Part shown: piece by piece, positions 37,091 to 50,061 of the stretch | How the letters are laid out: every line of letters starts with the position of its first letter | How positions within the stretch are numbered: the stretch's first letter is position 1 | Source: Scleromitrula shiraiana | Lineage: Eukaryota > Ascomycota > Leotiomycetes > Helotiales > Sclerotiniaceae | DNA: 64,000 nucleotides | Assembly: GCA_028455995.1 (NCBI GenBank) | Contig: JABELC010000002.1 | Span: 2,914,001 to 2,978,000 of the forward strand | Reading direction: 5' to 3' | Program-made: the position numbers and the translations under genes | Notes under the pieces: model-generated | Database searches by the model: none | What the model was told of the DNA's origin: nothing | What the model saw: the letters and a program-made list of their open reading frames with translations, nothing else

Positions 37091-38838
37091 CTAGGACATG
37101 GAGATGCCATTTACAGGCGGTCCACCATTGATCTCCCTTGGTCTCCATGTTTCCTCTTGGCGAGTCCCGGGTGGTAACCATGATGCGTTGCTGCTTCCGC
37201 GGATACGACCATTGCTTCCTACGTTATCGTCGCTTTTTTTGTTGTCGGATTGGGAGGTCGAGGATAGGGCGTAGCCGTTTGCAAAGGTGCCATTGCGGGA
37301 TTGGACTGGGCTCTCGAAGAGGGTTGGGGTAGAGTTAAGGTTTAGGTGGTTGGAGGTGGTGTTTAGGGGTAGGATTGTTTCTTCTTTAATGTTCATCATC
37401 TTGGCTTTGCGATCAGCTTTATTGGAGCCCTTGGTGCGGTCGTAGAGATAGAGACCGAAGAATGTGAGGGCGATGCCGAGACCTTGGATTCTGGTGGTGG
37501 GGTTTTGGAACCAGATTATTGCGATTACGACGACGAAGACACGTTTGATGAGAGAGGCGACGGAGTAGGTTACGGGCGAGACCATGCTGAGGAGTACAAA
37601 TGCGATTATGTTTTGACCGAAGTGAAAAGTGCCATTGAAAACGAATTCGACGGCTAGTCGACCATGATCGAATGCTTCAGGGTGAGAAGAAAGGTCAAGA
37701 GACCCATCGTGGAAGAAATCAGAGAGGAGGGTTATACCCTCAGACCAGAACCAAATCGGAGATGTGAGAAGAAATGCGAGTCCGGAAGAATAACAAAGGA
37801 GATTGAGCTTGTCTAATTTGTTAGTTCGGGGCTGACCAGCTGCTTCAGCGATTGCTGCTTCGTTAAAAAGTCGTTTAGAGAATATGTTTTGTGTGACAAA
37901 AATGATGGCTGCGAGAAAGGCGTAGATGATCCCAAATATGTTGCCTTTAAACTCCGCAGAGCAAGCAAGCATTACGCCAAGTGTAAGGGGCACAAGTGAT
38001 AAATATGTCGCAACAGGATATCGAATATCATATATAACGCGGTATGCGACAACTGTGAATAAAGGGGAAAGGCCTTTGATAGTGTGGACTAGGGAGACTG
38101 GAATTTTGGCCGTTGCCGTTGAAGACAAGAGATGCCCGCCAATTTGGAAACCAGCGAGAGGAAGCGTTGTCATAATAACTTCTTTCGTAGGATATCGGAT
38201 GCCATGTCTTAAAGCTGGAATTGTTTCTTTCAGACGTGGAAAGGTGGCCGAGAGCCATGAGAAGAATATACAGTAGCAAGCGACGAAAGCAAATTGTATC
38301 AGAGTAAGAGTCGCAGGCTTTGGGAAGGCGTTCAGAATCGATTTGGAAGAGGTATTCGTTAAAGCACTCGAAAGATACCAAACTATACAGAGGGTCTACA
38401 CGGTTTCGTTCAGCAAACAGCATTATTACATAGGAAGGGTTCACAAACAATTAATTTTGGAGAGACTGGGGCTTTTAAAGCATCCGATATTTCATGCACA
38501 TTGGCACTAACGCTTCCCTTTCTAGTCCTTATAGTCCTGAACGCATCACTTAAACTCTTTTGTCTCCCATGCGCTTTACCTGTACTCGAATGTCCATTTG
38601 CCCAAGATTCTCCTCGTACTCTACTGTCTCTTCGAGGTTGCCAACGTTCTGCGGGAGGCGGCCCACCAGTGGGATATCCATTGGACTTTGGTAGATTGGG
38701 ATCATAGAATGATTGTTCATCGAAAGTATCAAGGTCTGGAAACTTTTCCATGGATGTGCGCGAGCTGGCCTTCGTGTCACCAGGAAATTTGAAGGTAGCG
38801 ATTCGACCAGGGGATGGTCCCCGGGTCGAGTGAGGCAT
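37091..38838 (-). CDS. Triose-phosphate-transporter-family membrane protein (Sly41-like)
   Basis: Exons are 38838..38449 and 38395..37091 (1695 nt, 564 aa). Donor GTTTGT, acceptor GTGTAG. The join gives SPKLI|TLCIVWYLSSALTN. The N-terminal 130 residues are hydrophilic and Ser/Arg-rich. Then about ten hydrophobic helices follow, including LTLIQFAFVACYCIFF, VSLVHTIKGLSPLFTVVAYRV, YLSLVPLTLGVMLAC and IIAFVLLSMVSPVTYSVASLIKR. The KxxSP and final VASLIKRVFVV segments are characteristic of the TPT/nucleotide-sugar transporter superfamily. Closest by memory is yeast Sly41, linked to ER-Golgi traffic. The substrate cannot be told. The C-terminal 110 residues are cytosolic-like and low complexity. Confidence 0.87.
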
Positions 38839-39228
38839 GATAAGTATGCGACGATTATGGAATTGGCTGTTCACTCTGAACAGTCATAGCTGAAATAAAA
38901 TATTAATTGAAGTATAATTGAGATGGTTTCTAAAACGTTATCTAACAAATGACGATATTTGACGACGCTTTTGGAGATTAGTTTGGACGGAAATTATTAT
39001 TGCCGATCTGGGCACGCTAAAATTAATCGCGATTTGATATTGCATTTCCAGCTTAGGTTCCTCTACAAACTACTTCAAACAGCTCATCAATCTATCTTGA
39101 TTACTTTTGCTCTCTGCACATCACTTCAATATTATAACAAGATCAATTCTAAGTATATACTTGATCTCTAATATTAGAACCAAGGCAAAACGACCATTCT
39201 TCTGGGCTTTCTGCCCTAGGTCGCAAAG
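38839..39228. promoter_or_regulatory. Divergent promoter, Sly41-like / SF3B2
   Basis: About 390 nt between two divergent start codons. No coding sequence is seen and the region is AT-rich. It probably carries both promoters. Confidence 0.4.
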
Positions 39229-41010
39229 ATGGCACCCAAAATGACCAAGAATCAAATGAGGCGCGCGAAGAAGAAGGAACAGAAGAAGGCAGCGCAGGTC
39301 AGTAACTGCTTTTAATCGATTGTTATCATTGCTCACATATTCCAGGTTACTCCCACTCCAGAACCAGATACCGAGAAAACTGAAGAGCCTAATGTCGACC
39401 CCGAACCAGTTAAGGAGCCAGTAAAAGTCGAAGATGATCTATTGGAGTCAAATGCCACGGAATTCGATATCAGCGAAGATGATCCAAATTTCGAAATGTA
39501 CAAAGATATTATGAACAGGTTCGGAGCTACTGCAGCAGAAGATCAAGTTACAAAAGATGCGGATGTAGGCGATAAAGGCGAAGTGTTTTATGATGACGAC
39601 GACGAAATTCCTGACGAGGATGAAGAGGCAGATAAAGAGCCAAAGCTATCTAAAAAGAAGAGGAAGGAGAGAGATAAGCTCTCTGTGGCAGAATTGAAAG
39701 CTCTAGTGAAAAAGCCTGAACTTGTTGACTGGACTGATACCTCAGCCTCAGATCCCCGATTACTCGTCCATATCAAATCATATCGAAATGTGGTGCCGGT
39801 ACCAAATCACTGGTCACTCAAGCGCGAATATTTATCTTCAAAGCGTGGTGTGGAGAAACCACCTTTCGCTCTACCTAAATTTATTCAAGAAACTGGCATT
39901 GCGGAGATGCGCGATGCTGTGTTGGAGAAGCAGGATCAAGCCAGTTTGAAGCAGAAACAACGAGAGAGAGTTCAACCAAAGATGGGCAAATTGGATATTG
40001 ATTATCAAAAGTTGTATGAAGCCTTTTTCCGGTTTCAGACAAAGCCGGAACTAACACGTTATGGTGAGGTTTATTACGAAGGCAAGGAATACGAGACGAA
40101 TTTGCGACATTTACGTCCCGGCGAGTTGAGTGATGAACTGAAAGACGCTTTAAATATTCCACCTGGAGCTCCACCCCCATGGCTGATCAATCAACAGCGT
40201 TTCGGACCACCGCCGTCTTATCCTTCTCTCAAAATTCCAGGATTGAATGCGCCACCACCTCCAGGCGGAGCTTGGGGATTTCATCCCGGTGGCTATGGAA
40301 AACCACCTGTTGACGAGTTCAATCGACCGCTTTACGGAGGAGATATCTTTGGTGTTCTTCAACCGCAAGTTAACAATCAAGCAGGCGAACCTATAGAACG
40401 AACATTATGGGGCGAATTACAAGCGCCGGAAGAAGAGTCTGAAGAAGAAGAAAGTGACGAGGAAGAAGAGGAAGGTGATGAAGAGGAGGACGCTGGTGGT
40501 CTACAAACCCCTGGTGGTATGGAAACTCCGGGTGGTATGGCATCATCAGTCCCAACAGAATATCCTGGCGATATGAGCGTTGGTGGAGATTTCGATCTTC
40601 GTAAGCAAAAGAGAGGAACAGAGACTGAAGAGTCGACCCATCCAAGATCTGCTTACACTGTTATACCTGAACGTCAAATCCGTACTGAAGGATTCTTTGG
40701 AGGTGACAGGGCCTATGATGTCCGCAATGCACAAAATGCACATTTACCAGTGTTGGGGCAAGAAGATACCAGAAAAAGAAAGAAGCCTGGAGATGTAGAT
40801 GTTGCACTTGATCCAGATTCCCTACTTTCCGAAGATGGAATAAGTAAAGACGAAGTAAGACGCAGATTCGAAGCACAGAAGAAAGAAGAGAGAGGAGCTT
40901 GGCAATACGATGAGGATTTGAGTGATATGATTGCGCAGGAAAGCAGGAAGAAACAGAAACGAGATGAAGAGAAACGGGGCGAAAAACGAGATAGATCTTA
41001 CAAATTTTAG
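39229..41010 (+). CDS. CUS1: U2 snRNP subunit SF3B2 (Cus1)
   Basis: Exons are 39229..39297 and 39346..41010 (1734 nt, 577 aa). Donor GTCAGT, acceptor TCCAG. Exon 1 encodes the basic start MAPKMTKNQMRRAKKKEQKK. The core from about residue 140 (LVDWTDTSASDPRLLVHIKSYRN, VPVPNHWSLKREYLSSKRG, PPFALPKFI) is the DUF382 region. The PSP domain follows (LRPGELSDELKDALNIPPGAPPPWLINQQRFGPPPSYP, PGLNAPPPPGG). SF3B2 sits in SF3b and helps hold U2 snRNA at the branch point during pre-mRNA splicing. Acidic linkers (EEESEEEESDEEEEEGDEEED) are usual for the family. Confidence 0.96.
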
Positions 41011-42637
41011 GGAGGAGCAGCAAGAATTTGGCGTTAATGGGACAGCAAAGGCCGCATTCACGATGTGCAAATGTAATATCAGTTAGGGGAACAATGACTA
41101 AATTTTTGTGAACTATATTAACTCTTCAGTATTACTTAATTTTTTACGAATGATTTGGTATTCGCTCAAGTAGGTCATCTTCCCATTGACTTTGGAGTTT
41201 CGCTTCATCTTTCCTGCATCGGAAGTAAGCGGCCGCACGCTAGCTTTAGCCTGTCGCCTTACTGTCATGGTCCTGCGAAATATCTCATGTCTTTGCACAT
41301 ATTCAAGCCTTGCAGAAGTTTATAAGATAACATACCATTTACATCCATTTTATATTCACAATAATAAAGTATATTGATAGTTGAAATCTTCCTTTTTAAA
41401 TTTGTACATATATGAGCCATATTACGACCTTGAGAAGAGAAAAGTTTAGTTTCGGACGGAAGCCTTGGAAGTTGGAAGGAGCCCAGAATGGATAGAGGCA
41501 GGAGGTTAGTTATTGACTTTCTTCATATGTTTTACAGTCATTCCAAATTTTTATATCGAATATTGCACAAAGAGAGAAATATCGACTGCCAAAGTGCCAT
41601 GACAACAACACGCCTTGGAATCATATAAGAACGAAGTTTCGGGAATTTATGGGGCAAAGAATTTCATCACTTGGGAATAGGTTAGAAACACCTTTTCCTT
41701 ATGAGCTGATGCAACTACTATTTCGATACCATTCTGGACGGCCTTTCGTACTCGTTGTGCACATAACATGCTCGAAAAATGCTGCAAATCGCGATCATTG
41801 GTCCACGACTTTGGTATTGAGCCTTGTTGCCGTAAGCAAAGGCCTCAATGAGAGGAGAAGGCAGTTCTCAGGACGAGTGACGTCGCCATGACATGGTATG
41901 GAGAAAGTTCTCGAAGAAGCGTTCGGGAATCTTCTCTTCTTCAAATATGACAATGCGCCGATCAGATCTGAAACTCTTTTCCGCCAACTTCCAAGTCTGG
42001 CTTTGCAAGCTTCTTCTTCCTACAATACCTACAACAGCGCAAGACTCTAGCCACGCTATCAAAGCTAGTGAGAATTTCGGCCTTTATTATGCGACATATA
42101 CCTATATGCAATACACACAAACTGTGAAGGATATTCTTAGTTGGGCGGCAAGTGGATGTGGTTCGTTTCCGGCGGGCACTTTAACAAAACATATCTCCAA
42201 CTATTTGCGGATTGGCAATCTCGAGCATTAAGGTGTCACGAAACGTTTCCGGGTTCCAATTGCTTCTAGCTATAAAGCCCAACCTCGTAGACTACTCAAA
42301 CTTGGCCATTGCACTTGCAAGCCTTGAGCAAACGACACTTAAGGATGAACACTGGTCATCTTCTCGATCACAAGCTATGAGGTTGTGATGTTCAGCGGAC
42401 GCTAGGCTGTGGAATGCGTAGCAACAAGATCGTACCTCCTTGTTGATGCGATATTCTTCGAGATTCAAGAACCATCAATATCGTCGGCACTATCCTGTCA
42501 AATCTACCGTGGACCGTCATCTTCTAGAAGTGTTTAACACCAGCACCAGGGTCAAAAACAAATTCTTAACGAGGATCCAATAACGAAATTTTGGAATTAA
42601 AATTTGATTGCTACTGCGTGATAACTTGAGTGAATAT
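41011..42637. other. Intergenic stretch with possible decayed coding sequence
   Basis: About 1.6 kb. Between 41,650 and 42,560 short plus-strand segments look protein-like but shift frame, for example MEKVLEEAFGNLLFFKYDN at about 41,898 and then, in another frame, ENFGLYYATYTYMQYTQTV from about 42,071. I recognise no family. It may be the remains of a gene or chance. Confidence 0.3.
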
Positions 42638-44378
42638 ATGCTGATTAATCGTATGTTTAGATTAGATAGTCGGGGGGACGGTGAAGTCACGCGGCTTGGA
42701 AACGGTGAATCATATAGACCAAACCCGAGCCGACGGTCTCCCAGAGCCGATACTTTCAGATCTGATCGCGACAGAGATAGATCGCCTCGTAGAGACCGAC
42801 GAACGCCACCTTTATCCAGCGACAGCTATCACCCAGGTGCACGAGATCGCTCGCCAAGACGCAGATCAAGAACACCTCCATATCGTGCGAGAGATCGATC
42901 CCCAGATCGAAATATGAACTGGCGCGCGAGACCCAGATCTCCTATTCGACCTCGAAGTCCCTTGAGAGCTCGAAGCCCCAGAAGATATTCGCCAAGAAGA
43001 GATGATGATCGTAGGGAGCGACCCAGATCTCCAAGAAGAGATGACAGGTAATTTTTCATTGCCAATTGATGTCTCTTCAAAGCTAATTGTTTCATTTTTT
43101 AGAAGAAGATCAAGGTCACCTTACGATCGCGATCGCGTACCCCCACGTGCTAGATCACCTTTACCATCTCGAAGATCTCCACCCCCTGGTCCAAGAGGTA
43201 CATGGCGTGGACGTTCTCGAAGCCCCGATCGTAGAGATGTCCGCACTCCTCTTGGCCCAAGTTCACAAACGCGGAGACGTCGTTCGCCTTCACCCATACG
43301 TCGAAGATCACCTTCTCCAATTCCAATTAGACGCAGATCCCCCTCTTTGGCCCCTCGAGATTCAGAGCGGTCTTCCGGTAGAAGTTCTGGAACGAACTCA
43401 CGTCGCTCTTCTCCGCCAGTTCATCCTAGCAGACAAGCCTTGACACAAGCAGCAACTCGACGTTCTCCTCCACCTCGAGATCGATCTCCCCCACCCTTAG
43501 CATATCGACAGAGAGATCAAGATTCTGCTAGATCTACACCAAAAGAGAGATCCCCAATTCGTCCAGCGGCTCCACACTCACCACCCCGTGGACCAGCAGC
43601 CACATTCCGAGCTCCTACTGGACCAAGCAGCAATCGTAACTTCACTGCACCCATTCCTTCTGGTCCTTCGTCATTCACTTCGAGTCACGGTAAATCCGAA
43701 AGTAGATCCGATAGCAGTGGCGGCGCAGTTAATCCTCCTGCCGGCCCCCGTGGTTTTGTTCCGCCTCGTGGACCCGCAGCTTCAATGAGAGGTGGCAGAT
43801 TATCATTTAGTACCGAGCGTCACAATCGCCCAGATACCTCGACTTGGGGAGCGGCTCCTCCCAGTCGTTCAAATGGAGAAGTCAGTTTAAAGTCAAACAT
43901 ACCTCCCCCCCGTCCTACACCAAGTGTTCCACCTTCCCCTGCAACAGTGACACCGCCTGCTGTTCCAACAGGTCCATCTAATATTCCTACTGGCCCACGA
44001 GCAGGTACTGCTCCCAGTCGCCCTACTCTCCAACATTCATCCAGTGTGTATCATGCACGCGGTTCAATTTCAGGCCCATCACCAGGCCCTCGTATTCATC
44101 CTGCAATGGTTGGAATTTCGCCTATTATTCCCGGCGGAAGAATTGATCCCACTGCCTCGGGTATCCCCGCAGATATAGCTACTCGTCTTAAGAAGAAAGA
44201 AGAAGAAGCGGAAGTTCTTAGAGAGGAATTAAAACAAAAACAGGAGAAGCTTAGGAGGGGACTTAAAACTTGGGATCGCCTGAGTAGGGAGAGTCAGAGT
44301 ATGAGCGTTAAGAGTGAGTTGAGTGAGAGGCACGTTAGGTTGTTAGCTGGAGAAGGAGTTGGTGGAAAAGCTTTTTAA
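42638..44378 (+). CDS. Serine/arginine-rich (RS) protein with C-terminal coiled coil
   Basis: Exons are 42638..43047 and 43103..44378 (1686 nt, 561 aa from the first ATG). Intron ends are GTAATT and TTTTAG. The start could also be 42653, or lie in an unseen upstream exon ending near the TTAGATAG at 42,662-42,669. The first half is dense in RS, RSP and SPRR repeats (RDRSPRR, RRRSPSP), typical of splicing-associated SR proteins such as SRRM-like factors; no RRM or PWI domain is visible. The middle is Pro/Ser/Gly-rich. The end has a short coiled coil (RLKKKEEEAEVLREELKQKQEK). A role in nuclear pre-mRNA processing is inferred from composition and is not shown. Confidence 0.75.
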
Positions 44379-44938
44379 AGACATGAGGATTGGACTTTCT
44401 TTACTGGTTGGTCATTTGGTTGGGTAGGTGGATGGATGGATGGATGGATGGATGGAGTGGCGGTCTTGCTTCTACGGTTTCTTTGGTTGATAATAAGGAT
44501 CAGAAATATCGATGATTTTGAAAATGGAGAAGCAGATAAGAGGAAATTGCCATTAGGACATTCTACATTACTGCACTAAGCGGTTTGGCGTTCTTCATTG
44601 ATCATCTCCTATTTCTGATACCTACTAGTATGAAAAATGTGTGTTATGGGAGGTATTGGCATAATTTTCTAATTTTCTCATTAGTTTCGAGGGAGAAGCC
44701 AATCAAAAATCTAAGTCATTGGAATTCGCTGAGGTTGAGAATAAACTAATCCCTGATACTGTATCTTCTAACATGGATATCATCATAGTGATTACTGACT
44801 GACTGACTATTAAATCGTGACTTATGTGATTATTTTATATAAAAACCTGATCTATATTCCTATCTACGCTTACGCATAGTCAATATTAATTAATATATGT
44901 TCCCATTCCACCACCAACGCGCTATCTACCCATCCACC
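44379..44938. other. Convergent 3' flanks with GATG microsatellite
   Basis: About 560 nt, non-coding. A (GATG)n run lies at about 44,428-44,455. Confidence 0.5.
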
Positions 44939-46558
44939 TCACTCAGCAAGATAATCCTCCGCCTCTACCCCCACACTCCTCGCGATCCCCCTCACCACCT
45001 CCCACCCAACCGCAACCCTCCATCTACTACCCCCCTCTATTGCATCCCCCGCATTCGCACTCCCCATCTTAACAACCAGCCCCAAACTAGCTAGCGTCGC
45101 TATCGCCATCTGTATATCTGCTTCCCCGGCTCCATATCCCGGATGATTGGTATTTTTGCTCTTCGCATTGTAGCGTCCTCGTCCATCGGCATCTTCCAAT
45201 ACGACATGGTAGATTGCGAGCATTCGTTCTAGAACGAAGGCTTGGGGTCCGAGAAGCTTCCGTGCAATTTTTCGTGTTTTCGATACTCCGGGTCGCGAGG
45301 TGGATGCTGTTAGGGCGGTTCCTCCGCCTCGTTTCTTGCGCTTGCTGGTTGAGGTGTGGCGGAGGAAGTGGTGCTGATCTGTGCGGGGTGGGTTGTGGGA
45401 GGCGAGGTAGGATGCTAGAAGAAGGAGGCGTGTGTGGTAAGGAAGGTGGGTTGTTATTTTGTTATGAATCCCTTGAGTTTGTGTGGGAGTTTGGGTGAGG
45501 TTGGTAGTTCTAGAAGAGAGGATGGATGGGGCGAGGAGTGTGTCGTTTTGGAGGAGGGTTCGGTTAGCGATTAGGAGACGTGAGAATTGGTGAGATGTGT
45601 AGGTTCCATTTAGTATGGGCTGAATGAAGGTGGGCCATAGTTTAAGACAAACAGTGCGGAAGGAGAGGAGATCGCGACCGGAGTGTTTGGACAGAGAATC
45701 ATAGATAGCAGGAAGATATCGCTCCCAGATTGAAGTCGTTTCTTTCGAACCGTCAGGTAATTGGGGGTGCGGTTTGCATGTCTGCGACATTATTTTAACG
45801 AGCTCAGGCTTCGTGTAAGGTGGAAAGTGTATATGCGGAAGCCCGGGGAGGTGGAAATAGCTGGGTCGTGGAACGGTGGTTATGAAAATAGTTATGAGAT
45901 TAGGAATCTGAGTTTGTTAGCTTGAGAGTTGCCATTGTGAATCAAGGGACATACAAGCTCGCCCATTCGTGCTAGAGCTGGTAACATAGTCGGCGGAGCT
46001 TCCCTCTGTTGATCTATATCATCAAAAACTAGAACAAATCTCTGTTTCGCGGCTTGCGCTTCATCCATGGACGTCCATCCTTCCAGGAGTTTTCCAACTT
46101 CGACAACTAATTGTGCAAGATTTTCACATCTTGGTACATTCCCTTCCCATTCAACTGCTTTTGCAATATTCCCTAATGTTTGCTCCAATAAATGTCGTCC
46201 TGATATACATTCTGTACTTTTGATCATAGCATAGCGCAATTCGTAGTTTAAATGTTCATTTTCGGAGTCTCCATTCGTTGTCGTGGAATTAAAAGAGGAT
46301 AACACTTCAAGAAGAGCTTTGGTTATTGCAGATTTGCCGGTAGCTTCGAGACCATGGAGTACAATGTTTTTGCATGGTGCGGCTTGAATCTATAAGCTCA
46401 ACTTCGTTAGACAAAAATGCGAGATGAAATAAAGTACTAGATGCTACACATACAGATAGAAGGGTTGCTAAGGACCGGATTTGTTGATCTCGACAAGGGA
46501 ATTGAGAGGAAAGAGTTGAGAGAAGTAATTCATTTGGTAAAGTAAATAATGGAGCCAT
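44939..46558 (-). CDS. ORC5: Origin recognition complex subunit 5
   Basis: Exons are 46558..46454, 46389..45955 and 45907..44939 (1509 nt, 502 aa). Both donors are GTATGT; acceptors are TATAG and CTCAG. The N-terminus (LPNELLLSTLSSQFPCRDQQIRSLATLLS) leads into the AAA+ fold: Walker A HGLEATGKSAITK and Walker B FVLVFDDIDQQRE, then ITIFITTVPRP and the ORC5 C-terminal winged-helix region ending VGWEVVRGIARSVGVEAEDYL. Orc5 is an ATP-binding subunit of ORC, which marks replication origins and loads MCM. An RKR-rich loop (TSTSKRKKRGGG) interrupts the C-terminal half. Confidence 0.94.
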
Positions 46559-47431
46559 TATGTAGAAAATCAATAATATATCCTGCCTGTCCTTCCTTCA
46601 ATGGAAGTTCAGTTCAAACGGACAATAATAACATTCAGCACGTCAGCACGTGAATGAATGAGAATCAATGTATTGAAAGCTTGGGGTCTAATCTTGGAAT
46701 GAGGTGTGCATTTAGAGAGTTATGGTGCAATAATAGAACTGTCACAGAGGCCCAAGAAAAAAAGAAAAGAAAAAAAAAATACAACAGTTATACGGAAGTA
46801 CCTCATATACAAAAATGATTCTACGCAAGTATGGAAGGGAAGTAGTAGTGGTATCTAGGTACCTAACCTGGTGTAGGTAAACTATCTTCGCGAAGAATTT
46901 CGAGGTTCGAGGTTCGAGGTTCGATGGTCAGTAATAATAATATAATTAATAAGTTTTCTTAACTCGAACTGTTATGTTAAATCCTAGGTTGCTCCCTCTT
47001 GCCTTCACTTGCGCAAGGCCATCCATCCATTCATCCATTCATCCATCCATCCATCCATCCATCATCTTGGGCCAAGGGCTAGTAAGTAAATTATAGAACT
47101 ACCACACTTACCGCTCCCGCTGATCACTACTTGGCTTGATTTCTCTTCTTTCTTTTATTATTTCTTCAATCTTGTCTCATGTTACTCATGTTACTCATGT
47201 CACTCATGTTACTCGTGTTACTCGTATAGTTGTCATCAATAGAGGCTACGGTCTTAGATAACTATTGGATATTCAATTGATATTCAATTGATATTTCCTA
47301 TAGACTTCACAATTCCAATCCAATATTCAATTTGTAACCGTCATCATCCATCTACCAACGCGGAGAGATACTTGATGTAAATACATGTGCAATAATATAA
47401 CTTATTGTGAGCGACCTGCTTATAAACAAGC
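46559..47431. other. Divergent intergenic region with simple repeats
   Basis: About 870 nt between ORC5 and the Zn2Cys6 gene. It contains a purine/A run at 46,757-46,780, a GAGGTTC triple near 46,898-46,922, (CATC)n at 47,020-47,063 and a 9-mer TTACTCATG repeat at about 47,181-47,225. No gene is seen. Confidence 0.5.
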
Positions 47432-48726
47432 ATGTCAACGACTTACACCACAAAAAGACCTCATAAAAAGTCAAGGACTGGTTGTCAAACTTGCAAACGA
47501 AAAAAAATAAAGGTATCTATAATTTCAGCAAAATAATCGAAATGGTTCATGGTCACTGACCATCGAAGTGTGACGAAGCTCAACCGAAATGTGGTTTCTG
47601 CGAAATTAGAAAGATCGATTGTCTTTATATACAGAAAGGGACAAAACCAAATAGTACATTCAAGTCTTCGAGTTCCGACGGTTCCTCATCCGATGTTTCA
47701 TTAAATAGAAGAGATTCTGGGGTTTCTCTACAGCCAGTCAGCATTCCATCGGATTTCAATAATTCGCCATTTCCTCCAATAACCACTTCAACTGATAACC
47801 TTTCAATGGTGGATGTACGCATGATGCATCATTACTCTACATTCACTAGTAAAAATATAGCTCTTGGCCATGGAGCCAATGTTGTTATGCAAGTTGCCGT
47901 TCCATCACTTGCTTTTGAGAATGATTTCATGATGAACGGGATGCTAGGGTTAGCATCTCTTCATACCCAGCATTTGCTTCCACTAGACGAATCTGCTAAA
48001 CGACGAACAGCTGCCTACCGTGCAAAAGCTTTGAATGGTTTCCGTGCTGCACTGGTGAACATCAACAAGGACTCAAAAAATTATGAGGCAGTTCTGACAA
48101 TGTCATTGCTCTTGGTTGTTCTTGCTGCTGGGGATGAAGATAGCAAGAACGAGCTCACAGTCATGAACTGGCTCGGGTTATATAGAGGACTTAGCTATAT
48201 AGTCGCTCTGAAAAGCTCTGATGGAGGTATATTGGACACGACTACAGTTGGGGCACTATTCATTCGATCCCAGAACGAATTGCGTGCTGTCGGTGTGGTC
48301 CCTACAGCTCTTTTAAATATATTAATTATGGAGCCTGACGATAAAGAGATTGGGGATTTAGAGACTTATTGCGCAACATTAGATGCTCTTGGCTTACTAT
48401 ACGCAAGTCTCACTCAGGATGAGCTTTCCGAACCTCTGTTTATCCGGATTATTTCATGGCCGTCCTTCACGCCTGCTGCGTTTACAGATCTGGCCAAAGC
48501 TCAACGTCCAAGGGCGCTTGTGATATGCGCTTACTATATGAGTTTTGTTAAACTTATTTCTGGCCTTTGGTGGCTTGATGGCCTGGCTGATCGTGACATT
48601 GCCGGAATTAGTAGATTGTTAGGGCCAGACTGGAATCATGTTATGGATACTCCACTTCATGTTTTGCAATTAACGGATAAGCAAGCAATTGTAAACCGCA
48701 TTCTTCGGTGTTCCACAAACTTATAA
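47432..48726 (+). CDS. Zn2Cys6 fungal transcription factor (412 aa)
   Basis: Exons are 47432..47512 and 47569..48726 (1239 nt, 412 aa). Donor GTATCT, acceptor CGAAG. The intron falls inside the zinc cluster, as is common. The cluster is C-QT-C-KRKKIK-C-DEAQPK-C-GF-C-EIRKID-C, i.e. CX2CX6CX6CX2CX6C. A Ser-rich linker follows, then a hydrophobic regulatory region (FMMNGMLGLASLHTQHL, YRAKALNGFRAALVNI, AVLTMSLLLVVLAAGDED). It resembles the sterol-uptake Upc2-like subgroup with a fungal_trans_2-like body. It probably binds CGG-type sites. Its targets are unknown, and no biosynthetic cluster surrounds it. Confidence 0.9.
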
Positions 48727-50061
48727 GATGCTCTTAGTCTTTTGAGTGCTAGCAGTGCTCTGGTCGGCGGCTCAACAATCGACTGATTGACAAGATACCA
48801 CTTCCAAGGCTCACGGAGATGGAACCAACAATCTTGGTTGAGGTCACCTCGGACGTTCTATCGTGTCTTACTATGTGAACCTTCTGATGGAAGGTTGACA
48901 TAAACACAAGTGAGGTGTTAGAGAAAGTCGCAAGAAAAATTGGAAAAGTACGAAATGTTTTTATTCCAATCTTGTTAAAGTCATCCTTGTGTGTTTTGAT
49001 CCTTTGGCGGTCGCAAAATTTTCGATGGTACTCCACTAATACTGCTACACGGATCGCCGCCGCAGATTCTTACAGTATTGAGTTCCCAACGCCAAAACGA
49101 TAGTCTTTGTCGTGGCTATGAAATTTGTTTAAATCTTATATCATTAACATGATGAATAGCCATGATTTAAAATATGCCAACATTTATTTTTACAAACTTT
49201 TTGTTCTGTTCATTGATTGGTGTCAGCACGATACCAACTTACTTCGAACAATTGATTGAGCAACCTAATTAGGATTATCGCAGCAAGCATTAAAGAGGCA
49301 CGAAACTACTCCCTCCTCAAATATTGTTTCAATATTGGACACTTTTTACGCTGCAATTCTAAATATGACATGAGAAAGTTGTTGCCGAGAAGGAAGATCT
49401 AACACATACTTGTTTGAGATAAGCGCGGGGGATCAGAATAGTTACATCATGCCAAGTTCGGGCCTAAAGAGGTATGCAGGAATATCCGATTTTACATGGG
49501 GTTTGTGGCACGAGATTTATTATTGGGGGGAGTTGTGTTCGGATGAAAATGTAAGAATGTATCCGAACTTATCAGATGATCCTACTTCAGCCCTAAGGCT
49601 GGGGTTGGTGTTTTATTTTCGATACCTCCTGTTACAGTATACATCTAATACAACAGGTACTGAAAATAATTATAGCCAGCCGTGTTCAAGTTTGGGGTCG
49701 TAATGTTCGTGTCCCATTTAGGGGTTGTAACTTGTCGGTATATCGCACACACATGGAAGGCTTCATTTCTGTTTCTCGCTGATAGTATGTGTATGTTAAG
49801 ATCATTATGGCTGGGAGTAAGAGGCGTGGTTGAGAGTATATAGATGGGCCATCTTCTCTTTGTTTATTTTTCTCAATCAGTCTCATTCATTCCAATCCAA
49901 TCCAATCCAATCCAATCAATCCACTCTTCAATTGTTTTCCTTCCAATAAACTTTTTTTTCATTATCAGAAAAGTACATTAGACTTTCTAATATCAAATTA
50001 AATCAATTATAATAATTAATCAAACCAAATAAAACTCAACCCAACGAACAAACAATTCAAA
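48727..50061. other. Intergenic region upstream of the cupredoxin gene
   Basis: About 1.3 kb. No recognised gene; a plus-strand frame at 49,410-49,703 has no supporting features. A (CCAAT)n-like pentamer array lies at 49,890-49,918, about 145 nt before the cupredoxin start, and could act as a CCAAT-type promoter element. Confidence 0.4.

Noticed and set aside
49410..49703. Plus-strand 97-codon frame upstream of the cupredoxin gene
   Set aside because: No recognised motif and no splice partner; not enough to call a gene.
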